A DNA stretch of 64,000 bases from contig JAWXUD010000001.1 of assembly GCA_044432945.1 (NCBI GenBank), positions 60,747-124,746 of the forward strand, read 5' to 3'. Source of the DNA: JAWXUD01 sp044432945 (GTDB taxonomy: Bacteria > Cyanobacteriota > Vampirovibrionia > Gastranaerophilales > Gastranaerophilaceae). Below, one piece after another: positions 7,060 to 13,376 of the stretch (position 1 is the first letter of the stretch; each line of letters starts with the position of its first letter). The position numbers were made by a program, and so were the translations under genes. Below the pieces are notes generated by a model, which did no database searches, was not told where the DNA came from, and worked only from the letters and a program-made list of their open reading frames with translations.

Positions 7060-8175
7060 TTAATCAGTTACACAACGCACTAAAGGTTGTGAAAAACTTT
7101 TATTGATTGTAGGTTGATTAGTTAAATCACCACCTGCAAAATGTGCCACATATGTCGAGCTAAACAGTTTATAATAAGCTCCTATTTTATTTGAACTTTC
7201 ATTTGATGTCCATAAACGATAATAACCAGCACCATAAGTTCCAAATGATGTCGCCAAACCTGTTGATTCAAATTTATCCATATCAAGAGTATGTCCATCA
7301 CCAGATACGCTTTCTTCATTAAACAAATAATCCATCAAAGCACTTGCCTCTGTCAATGTCGGTAAACGCTTACCATTTTCTACGCAGGCACGTTTTGCAC
7401 CAGCCCAATAGTTCAAATTACAATCCGCATAAGAGGAATATCCTGCTGACTCAATAGCTGTTTGAGAAAATGCACTATCATAAGTATTTGATCCACTACA
7501 AGTGTTTTCAGCCGAAAACGGCGTATCGCCCATATCCCACAGCACACCGTCCAAATCTAAATATCCTATTTTTGAGTTCAAAGAATACAAATCTTTACCA
7601 AATATTCCACTCCCCTTAAATCCGTTCATATCATATACCATCGATATACAAGTCTTTGCCTCAGAACGATTTAAACCAAACTCTATTGGGTCTAACCATT
7701 CACAAGTAGAATCGTAATTTATAATTGCACTTACCCCATCAGCAAATATAATACTGACATTATCACTAGGAAAATCAGCTTCTCTCGGACCAGTAGCAAT
7801 TTGTGAACCAGTTTTTAAATCCGTATCAACATAATACTCATCTAAATTTGAAGAAATCTCTACGTTAAAACAATTTGACAAATTTGATGAGTCACAACGT
7901 TCATTAATTTTAATATACTTTTCAAACTCATCAACAAATTTATCAGCAGTAGAATATCCTGTTAATTTTTCATGAAATCTCATCTGATTCATCGCCTCCT
8001 CAAGACGACTTTCAAACAACTCTTTTTTACGAACCATAGCTGTAGATTGCACATTACTAACCAAACTCGGTAGTGTCATAGCAGAAACAACCCCTATAAT
8101 ACCCAAAGTAATAAGCACCTCAGCTAAAGTAAATCCTGAATTCTTGACAAATAACTCACAACTAATGTGTTTCAT
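7060..8175 (-). CDS. Prepilin-like surface protein (paralogue A)
   Basis: 371 residues from ATG 8175, which follows GTGAGGAATTAGTT; an in-frame extension upstream lacks a ribosome site. Residues ~10-35 are a prepilin leader (NSG then FTLAEVLITLGIIGVVSA, Glu +5). A conserved segment follows (ESRLEEAMNQMRFHEKLTGY). Further on are 'CEWLDP...NRSEAKTC' and a C-terminal domain with 'AGAKRACVENGKRLPTLTEA' and a VRCVTD end. It shares all of these with 11156-12328 and 25597-26637, so the three are paralogues. Even cysteine spacing suggests disulfides in the ectodomain. Divergent from the XRE gene at 8264. Likely processed by a prepilin peptidase; pilus assembly or pseudopilin role unknown. Confidence 0.88.
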   Translation of the reverse strand: MKHISCELFVKNSGFTLAEVLITLGIIGVVSAMTLPSLVSNVQSTAMVRKKELFESRLEEAMNQMRFHEKLTGYSTADKFVDEFEKYIKINERCDSSNLSNCFNVEISSNLDEYYVDTDLKTGSQIATGPREADFPSDNVSIIFADGVSAIINYDSTCEWLDPIEFGLNRSEAKTCISMVYDMNGFKGSGIFGKDLYSLNSKIGYLDLDGVLWDMGDTPFSAENTCSGSNTYDSAFSQTAIESAGYSSYADCNLNYWAGAKRACVENGKRLPTLTEASALMDYLFNEESVSGDGHTLDMDKFESTGLATSFGTYGAGYYRLWTSNESSNKIGAYYKLFSSTYVAHFAGGDLTNQPTINKSFSQPLVRCVTD

Positions 8176-8216
8176 AACTAATTCCTCACTTTCATACAAT
8201 AAAATCGCATCTTTTG

Positions 8217-8257
8217 ATGTATACATACATTAATAAGAGCATTATAACATATATAAT
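8217..8257. promoter_or_regulatory. Divergent promoter/operator between prepilin and XRE gene
   Basis: Two TATAAT boxes face outward: 8246-8241 on minus (towards the prepilin) and 8252-8257 on plus (towards the XRE gene), only five bases apart. A perfect ATGTATACAT palindrome (8217-8226) lies in the prepilin leader. The plus box is six bases before the XRE ATG, so its mRNA is probably leaderless. Binding by the XRE protein is inferred. Confidence 0.55.
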
Positions 8258-8263
8258 GTATAA

Positions 8264-8539
8264 ATGCAACATTCTGATGAGAAAACTAAATTATTCGCTA
8301 AAATTTTAGGTGAAACTATTAAAGATTTCAGATTATTAAATAAAAAATATTCTATAAATCAGTTAGCCAATGAATATGAATTAGACGTTGGAAATGTTAG
8401 CAGAATTGAAAACGGAAAAACTGATGCAAAAATGGTTACATTATGGAAAATTGCTGAAGCATTAGAAATAAATTTGTCAGAATTAATAAAAATATTAGAA
8501 GAAAAACTCGGAGAAAATTTTCATTTTTTCGATGAATAA
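8264..8539 (+). CDS. XRE-family helix-turn-helix regulator paired with the prepilin at 7060
   Basis: 91 residues. The HTH spans ~28-78: YSINQLANEYELDVGNVSRI, then the typical ENGKTDAKMVTLWKIAEALE and a C-terminal LSELIKILEEK helix. Proteins like this bind palindromic operators as dimers and often repress their own promoter. There is no Shine-Dalgarno sequence; a -10 box ends six bases before the ATG, which fits a leaderless mRNA. Divergent from the prepilin gene with 88 bases between starts. It ends one base before the cobO stop on the other strand. Confidence 0.88.
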   Translation: MQHSDEKTKLFAKILGETIKDFRLLNKKYSINQLANEYELDVGNVSRIENGKTDAKMVTLWKIAEALEINLSELIKILEEKLGENFHFFDE

Positions 8540-8540
8540 A

Positions 8541-9119
8541 CTAATACTCAATGCCTTTTCTAGCTGAAATTCCAGTATCCCAATAATGCTTGATTGGCTT
8601 AATCTCTGATACTAAATGAGCTATCTCGATGATTTTTGAATGAGCATTACGCCCTGTCAATACAATTTCCATCTCATCAGGCTTTTGTTTTAAAACCTCT
8701 ACAACCTCATCAACATCGATTAAATCCAAAGCTATCGAAATATTCGCCTCATCTAGAATTATCAAATTATATTCATTATTTAGTATGGATTTTTTAGCCA
8801 ACTCCCAACCTGCTTGAATAATTTTTTTATCACTATCGTTACTATTACCCTTATAAACTATTCTATCAAGACCAGCCTGAACTATAGTCAAATTGTTTTT
8901 AATATCAGGTGAAAGGTTAGTAAAAGAGGTTAGTTCGCCATAATCACTACCACCTTTAGTAAACATAATCAACAAGACCTTCCAATTACGCCCTAATGCA
9001 CGCATCGCCAAACCCAAAGAAGCAGTGGTTTTACCCTTACCATTACCAGTATAAATCTGAATATATCCATGCTCCGCCCAATGTGGATTTATTAAATTTT
9101 GGTTCGTTAAATCAGCCAT
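8541..9119 (-). CDS. cobO: Cob(I)yrinic acid a,c-diamide adenosyltransferase
   Basis: 192 residues, matching the CobO/BtuR/CobA family length. It transfers the 5'-deoxyadenosyl group of ATP to reduced cobalt in corrinoids, making adenosylcobalamin precursors. Visible are the P-loop TGNGKGKTTASLGLA (~24-38), a Walker-B-like NLIILDEANISIALDL, and the family C-terminus with KHYWDTGISARKGIEY. Cytosolic. It shares a 60-base divergent intergenic region with the cyclo-ligase gene. No cobalamin biosynthesis neighbours appear, so it may serve corrinoid salvage. Confidence 0.93.
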   Translation of the reverse strand: MADLTNQNLINPHWAEHGYIQIYTGNGKGKTTASLGLAMRALGRNWKVLLIMFTKGGSDYGELTSFTNLSPDIKNNLTIVQAGLDRIVYKGNSNDSDKKIIQAGWELAKKSILNNEYNLIILDEANISIALDLIDVDEVVEVLKQKPDEMEIVLTGRNAHSKIIEIAHLVSEIKPIKHYWDTGISARKGIEY

Positions 9120-9179
9120 AACCGCAAAACCTCTATTTTTAAATTTGCCCTAACCTGAATATTATTATATATTAAAAAA

Positions 9180-9692
9180 ATGAAGAATAAAAGTGATTTA
9201 AGAACAGAGGCAAAATTATTGCGTAAAAACCTAGATATCGAGGGGAAAAGTCACATAATTTGTGAAAAAATTCGCTCTCTAAAAATATATCAGAACGCAA
9301 AAAATGTTCTAATATTTTATCCAATGAAATATGAAATCAATTTATTAGAATTATTAAATGACAAAAAAAACTTCTATTTGCCAAAAGTCGATAACAAAAA
9401 TCTTTTAGCCTGCCCGCACAAATCTGGTGACACCCTCAAAAAATCTGAACTAAATATATATGAACCACTAACATCAGCTATCAAATCAGAAAATTTAGAT
9501 TTGATAATAGTACCAGCTTTAATTGTTGATAAAAAAAATTATCGATTAGGATATGGCGGTGGATTTTATGATAGATTTTCAGCCCAAAACCCTCAAACAA
9601 AAACGATTACTGTGATAGCTCAAGAATTATTGATTGATGAATTGCCGATTGAAGATTGCGATGTTTTTTGCGATTTTGTTGTTAGTGCATAA
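9180..9692 (+). CDS. 5-formyltetrahydrofolate cyclo-ligase
   Basis: 170 residues. It converts 5-formyl-THF plus ATP to 5,10-methenyl-THF, returning stored folate to one-carbon metabolism. The family signature GYGGGFYDRF is present near residue 119, as is the N-terminal basic LRTEAKLLRKNL helix that contacts ATP. The FYPMKYEINLLELL strand-helix is also typical. Cytosolic. The ATG at 9180 is the only sensible start, although no clear ribosome site precedes it. A hairpin terminator follows at 9755. Confidence 0.92.
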   Translation: MKNKSDLRTEAKLLRKNLDIEGKSHIICEKIRSLKIYQNAKNVLIFYPMKYEINLLELLNDKKNFYLPKVDNKNLLACPHKSGDTLKKSELNIYEPLTSAIKSENLDLIIVPALIVDKKNYRLGYGGGFYDRFSAQNPQTKTITVIAQELLIDELPIEDCDVFCDFVVSA

Positions 9693-9754
9693 TGATTGAG
9701 ATGAGCAAGTAGTGAAAGTGGCTGGTGAAAGTGGCGGATTTTTCACAACGTAAG

Positions 9755-9784
9755 AAAGGACGCATTATAAATGCGTCCTTTTAT
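9755..9784. terminator. Bidirectional hairpin terminator
   Basis: AAAGGACGCATT pairs with AATGCGTCCTTT around a three-base loop, with A and T tracts on either side. Lies between the convergent cyclo-ligase gene and the coiled-coil protein gene at 9828. Confidence 0.8.
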
Positions 9785-9827
9785 TGGTTAGTTAAGGATT
9801 AAGGTAATTTGTCAACTTATCTTGTCT

Positions 9828-10346
9828 TTATGCTGTATACACCGGCTTCCATTGTTCTATAGCTGCTGATTCAGCGTCTTTACAAGATTGATATTCTTGA
9901 TCTAGAAGTTTTAATCTAGTTTCAATTTGAGCTTTTTCTTTCTGAATTTCTTTTTCTTGCTCATTCAAAAGTTTTGTTTCCATCTGTGCCATTCTTTCAC
10001 GTTCTTGCTGATACAGATTTTGGAATACCCATTGTTGATATTGCGCTTGAGCATTAGGATCAATCTGTTGCATCTGCATTTGAATTTGCGGTTGCATCAT
10101 AGTGTATTTCTGCTGAGCACCCATTATCGAACCGTTATGCGAATACGTCATATACATCATCTGACGATTAAACATCGAGGCGGGGGTGTTCATCATATCA
10201 CTAGTTGAAATTGTTCCATCAGCTATGTTAGTAGAATACGTTTGTAAATCTTCTAACTTATTTGTCAGTTTCATTAGCTTGAAATTTAGACTATTTTTTT
10301 CGCTAATGATACTTAATTTTCGCGCTGAGAAAATTAATAGAGACAT
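9828..10346 (-). CDS. Met/Gln-rich coiled-coil protein of unknown function
   Basis: 172 residues, ATG 10346 preceded by GGAGTAGGAAA. The N-terminal helix (~1-45) is followed by a Met/Gln/Tyr-rich stretch (~50-105) and a strongly charged coiled coil (~108-155, many Glu/Lys/Gln), ending in ESAAIEQWKPVYTA. There is no signal peptide. The layout resembles the 128-residue protein at 62824-63210, and the two may be distant relatives. The helical, polar, signal-less character fits substrates of specialised export such as the flagellar type III apparatus encoded at 41-47 kb, but that is speculation. Confidence 0.75.
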   Translation of the reverse strand: MSLLIFSARKLSIISEKNSLNFKLMKLTNKLEDLQTYSTNIADGTISTSDMMNTPASMFNRQMMYMTYSHNGSIMGAQQKYTMMQPQIQMQMQQIDPNAQAQYQQWVFQNLYQQERERMAQMETKLLNEQEKEIQKEKAQIETRLKLLDQEYQSCKDAESAAIEQWKPVYTA

Positions 10347-10401
10347 TTTCCTACTCCTACATAAATTTTGTAACTAACCTTTTTTAACCTTACTCTTATG
10401 T

Positions 10402-10435
10402 AAAAACATGCAATCCCAAAGAATTGCATGTTTTT
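10402..10435 (-). terminator. Terminator downstream of clpP
   Basis: AAAAACATGCAAT and ATTGCATGTTTTT form a 13-bp stem with an 8-base loop, ending in T runs on both strands. It lies 30 bases beyond the clpP stop and upstream of the gene at 9828. Confidence 0.82.
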
Positions 10436-10464
10436 CATAGTTTTGTAAAGTTATGTAACGAGCC

Positions 10465-11079
10465 TTATTCAGTAATCTTGCTGACAACCTTGTCAATAAG
10501 TCCATATTCTAATGCTTGTTGAGCAGTTAAGAAATAATCTCTTTCGCAATCTTCTTTTACTTTTTCGATAGGTTGTCCTGAGTTATCAGCGATAATTCCA
10601 ATCAACATATCTTTCATACGGCGAATTTCTTTAGCTTCGATTTCGATATCAGTTGCTTGACCTTTAGCACCGCCAAGAGGTTGGTGAATCATTACACGAG
10701 CGTTTGGCAACGCCATTCTTTTACCTTTTGTACCGGAGCATAACAAAAACGCACCCATTGAAGCTGCATCACCTAAACAAATAGTTGCAACATCTGACTT
10801 AATCAAGTTTATCGTATCATAAATCGCCATACCAGCGGTAATAACACCACCAGGACTGTTGATATACAACATGATATCTTTTTCACAGTTTTCACTATCT
10901 AACAAAAGCAACTGTGCGACAACAGCGTTAGCGACTTCATCATTAATTTCTGAACCTAAGAAGATAATTCTTTCTCTTAAAAGTCTTGAGAAAATATCAA
11001 AAGAACGCTCGCCTCTTGAAAATGCTTCGATAACTGTCGGCACATAGCCCATTATTTTCATATAAGTTTGTTGATCCAT
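10465..11079 (-). CDS. clpP: ATP-dependent Clp protease proteolytic subunit
   Basis: 204 residues, standard for ClpP. This serine peptidase forms two stacked heptameric rings that degrade proteins unfolded by ClpX/ClpC. The catalytic triad is visible as Ser107 (GDAASMGAF), His132 (MIHQPLGG) and Asp181 (CERDYFL). The INSPGG oxyanion/handle element is at ~74-79. The usual GQAASMGA motif reads GDAASMGA here, a mild variant. The start ATG follows GGAGAG. Single gene with its own terminator; no clpX next to it. Confidence 0.96.
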   Translation of the reverse strand: MDQQTYMKIMGYVPTVIEAFSRGERSFDIFSRLLRERIIFLGSEINDEVANAVVAQLLLLDSENCEKDIMLYINSPGGVITAGMAIYDTINLIKSDVATICLGDAASMGAFLLCSGTKGKRMALPNARVMIHQPLGGAKGQATDIEIEAKEIRRMKDMLIGIIADNSGQPIEKVKEDCERDYFLTAQQALEYGLIDKVVSKITE

Positions 11080-11155
11080 TTTTCACTCTCCTATCAATAA
11101 TCTTTATAAATTAATTATAACATAGAAAAATTATTTGCAATTACCTAATAAAAAA

Positions 11156-12328
11156 TCAATGTGTGCATCTAACTACTGGCGTTGAAGAATTTTTCAAATA
11201 ACTAGATCCAACTGAACTATATGAATTTTCATTAAATATCATTGCGTATCCATCACTATCCGTATTATACGAAGCGTTATAATCTACCCATAAAGTTGTT
11301 GGTATACTTGTAAAATTAAGTTCATCAAAATTCTCTTGAATATACTTATAGTAATGAACCTCTTCTGAATCATCAGCACTATTATACAAATAATTCGCTA
11401 AACCATATACATCAGTCCTGCTAGGCAAATCTTTTTCTTTAAGATCACACGCTTTCTTTGCACCTGCCCACATATTATTAGCACAATATGTATTGCTTGA
11501 TCCAGTACTGTCATATTGCGAGTTTTCACCAGTTGAATCACACGTATTTATTGCCGAGAATGTTGTGTTAGAAAAATCCCAACAAATTCCATCAATATCT
11601 ATCCCTAAATCAGTATTTACAGTAACAATATCACTACCTACAGTATTTTTACCTTTTCTACCATTAACATCAGCGATAATAGAAACGCATTGCGTAGCTT
11701 CTGTTCTATTTAACCCACTTTCATAAGGGTCTAACCATTCGCAATCTAGGTCATAATTCACTATTGCATTAGTCCCATCAGCAAAAACGACCCCAACATT
11801 GTTACTTTTAAAATCCCTGTTTAAAATATCCGCCGCAAAATCTTCACCAGTTTCTAAATCATCAACATCAATGTCCTCATCACAAGAATTAATCACAGTA
11901 CTTGGGAAGCAATCTGTCATATCACTCAAATCACAAGTTTCATTGATTTTTAAATATTTTCCTAATTCTGCGACAAAATCCTCAGCATCTGAATATCCAG
12001 TAAGTTTTTCATGAAACCTCATTTGATTCATCGCTTCATAAAGTCGCTCTTGAAATAAAGTTTTTTTAGTATCCAACGCTTTATATTGATAATTACTAAC
12101 TAAATTCGGTATAGTCATCGCTGATACAACACCGATTATGCCTAGGGTGATTAAGACTTCTGCGAGAGTAAACGCAGAACGTTTTTTCATTGAAACCACC
12201 CCGACCTCACGGTCACCCCTCCACAGGAGGGGAATTACTCCCGCTCGAACAGACGGATTCGCTTTCTGCCTCTGCTCGCTTGCGTTCCATTGGAGGGGAA
12301 TTGTATTGTTCTCCTTGCTCGTTGTCAT
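11156..12328 (-). CDS. Prepilin-like surface protein with repeat-derived leader extension (paralogue B)
   Basis: 390 residues from ATG 12328, preceded by the GAAAGGAAACAAATT ribosome region also seen at 63743. A second ATG at 12190 would give 344 residues and directly precedes the prepilin leader (KRSA then FTLAEVLITLG, Glu +5). The 46 codons between them are a GC-rich dispersed repeat read in frame. The ectodomain shares 'MNQMRFHEKLTGYSDAEDFV', 'CEWLDPYESGLNRTEATQC' and a VRCTH end with the genes at 7060 and 25597, and has many cysteines. The promoter at 12513-12541 rules out starts further upstream. Divergent from the XRE gene at 12606. Surface role inferred. Confidence 0.85.
   Translation of the reverse strand: MTTSKENNTIPLQWNASEQRQKANPSVRAGVIPLLWRGDREVGVVSMKKRSAFTLAEVLITLGIIGVVSAMTIPNLVSNYQYKALDTKKTLFQERLYEAMNQMRFHEKLTGYSDAEDFVAELGKYLKINETCDLSDMTDCFPSTVINSCDEDIDVDDLETGEDFAADILNRDFKSNNVGVVFADGTNAIVNYDLDCEWLDPYESGLNRTEATQCVSIIADVNGRKGKNTVGSDIVTVNTDLGIDIDGICWDFSNTTFSAINTCDSTGENSQYDSTGSSNTYCANNMWAGAKKACDLKEKDLPSRTDVYGLANYLYNSADDSEEVHYYKYIQENFDELNFTSIPTTLWVDYNASYNTDSDGYAMIFNENSYSSVGSSYLKNSSTPVVRCTH
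12190..12302. repeat. GC-rich dispersed repeat pair inside a prepilin leader
   Basis: Contains CCACCCC...ACCCCTCC...GGAGGGGAATT (12197-12236) and a second GGAGGGGAATT at 12292-12302, joined by a Gly/Ala-coding GC-rich spacer. The spacer (CGAACAGACGG...CTGCTCG) matches the one in the repeat at 63820-63945. Base composition is far above the AT-rich surroundings. Read on minus, it is open in frame with the prepilin gene. Confidence 0.8.
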
Positions 12329-12378
12329 AATTTGTTTCCTTTCGTTATTTTTTATATTTTCCTCTTTTATTTTTATTG

Positions 12379-12394
12379 TTGGGTCAAGACCCAA
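12379..12394. repeat. 16-bp perfect palindrome TTGGGTCAAGACCCAA
   Basis: Followed by CCTACA. The same palindrome plus flank occurs at 20557-20572, again just upstream of a repeat-carrying prepilin gene. It lies in the transcribed leader and could form a short hairpin. Looks like another member of the dispersed palindrome set. Confidence 0.6.
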
Positions 12395-12512
12395 CCTACA
12401 TTGATTTTTTCTTACGAATTGCCATGTGATTATTTTCTCCTGCCTTCTCAAAAACTTTATTTTTATAGATATTTTACGAATTATGCCACAAAAAACGTGT
12501 TTTATTAGTAAA

Positions 12513-12541
12513 AGTATAGATAATTTACGTTTTTTTGTCAA
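12513..12541 (-). promoter_or_regulatory. Promoter of the prepilin gene at 11156, flanked by an inverted repeat
   Basis: On minus TTGACA (12541-12536) and TATACT (12518-12513) are 17 bases apart. AAAAAACGT (12490-12498) and ACGTTTTTT (12527-12535) form a 9-bp inverted repeat that flanks the -10 box and overlaps the spacer, a good place for a repressor. The divergent XRE protein is the obvious candidate; that is inferred. Confidence 0.75.
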
Positions 12542-12605
12542 GTATTCGTGAAATATATTGTTCCTATGTGTTAAAAACTTGATAACATTAATATAGAGGT
12601 GAGCA

Positions 12606-12926
12606 ATGGATTTGAAAATATTATTGGGTAGAAGGATTAGAGAATGCAGGGTGAATAAAGGGTTAACTCAAACAGAATTGGCTGAAATGATATGTATTGA
12701 TAGCAAACATGTTAGTTATCTTGAGCTTGGTAAAAGTATGCCTAATCCTAAATTGATAATCAAATTTGCAGAAATTTTTGAATTAGAAATAAAAGATTTA
12801 TTTGATTTTTATCATTTACAAAACAAGCCTGAATTGAAAGAATATTTAATCACGCAAATTAATGCTTTAGAAACTGAACAATTAGAAAATATATGTAAAT
12901 ATGTAAGAACATTTGTCATGAAATAA
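12606..12926 (+). CDS. XRE-family helix-turn-helix regulator paired with the prepilin at 11156
   Basis: 106 residues. ATG 12606 follows a strong AGAGGTGAGC ribosome site. HTH at ~6-62: LGRRIRECRVNKGLTQTELA, recognition helix around SKHVSYLELGKSMP, then LIIKFAEIFELEIKDLFDF. A C-terminal ~35-residue helical tail (INALETEQLENICKYVRTF) may mediate dimerisation. Dimeric repressor is the usual role. Divergent from the prepilin gene; the only obvious target is the promoter/inverted repeat at 12490-12541. Confidence 0.88.
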   Translation: MDLKILLGRRIRECRVNKGLTQTELAEMICIDSKHVSYLELGKSMPNPKLIIKFAEIFELEIKDLFDFYHLQNKPELKEYLITQINALETEQLENICKYVRTFVMK

Positions 12927-13010
12927 TTAAAAAAACTTGCCTTGAATCATAACCTATTTGACTAATGCAAATACCTCTCAACAATAATACAATTATTGTC
13001 GGAGAACATT

Positions 13011-13316
13011 ATGAGAATACAGAATATACCCCAATATAATAGAAATCTTTATAGCCAAAACAGTAAGAATAGTCAAAACAAAATTCAACCACAAAAGGAT
13101 TTGCAAAAACAAAATAATCCTAATTTTGTTGGTCATTCGCCTAAGCTTAATATTGATTCAGATACAGTTTTTAGTTTAATTACACTTGTTGGTATGCCAA
13201 TTTTATTTTGCCAGATAGTTAAAATGATTTCAGAAAAACACGCAAGAGAAGACTTGTTACAACAAGATATTTTCTTGAATGACGGTACTTATTTGATGAA
13301 TACTAGAAATTTATAA
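13011..13316 (+). CDS. Small single-pass membrane protein with NPNFVG-type N-terminus
   Basis: 101 residues from ATG 13011, eight bases after CGGAG; an in-frame TTG at 12996 lacks a ribosome site. The N-terminus is polar, Asn/Gln/Lys-rich and ends in NNPNFVGHSPK (~37-47). One hydrophobic segment (VFSLITLVGMPILFCQIV, ~54-71) should cross the membrane. A short charged tail follows. No known family. Short N-terminal tags with an Asn-Phe-x-Gly core seem recurrent in this lineage (compare SFNAIPI at 61704), from memory and unverified. Confidence 0.7.
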   Translation: MRIQNIPQYNRNLYSQNSKNSQNKIQPQKDLQKQNNPNFVGHSPKLNIDSDTVFSLITLVGMPILFCQIVKMISEKHAREDLLQQDIFLNDGTYLMNTRNL

Positions 13317-13328
13317 ACTTATATTAAA

Positions 13329-13359
13329 AATCAGGGATTTTTAAACAAAACCCCTGATT
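13329..13359 (-). terminator. Terminator downstream of the ABC-F gene
   Basis: AATCAGGG and CCCTGATT pair around an A-rich loop, with a T-rich tail on minus. Sits between convergent genes, so it may serve both. Confidence 0.6.
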
Positions 13360-13376
13360 GATTAAATAGATAATAA

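Noticed and set aside
12329..12541. N-terminal extension of the prepilin gene up to 12541
   Set aside because: The TTGACA/TATACT promoter at 12513-12541 places the RNA start inside that extension, and the ribosome site precedes the ATG at 12328.
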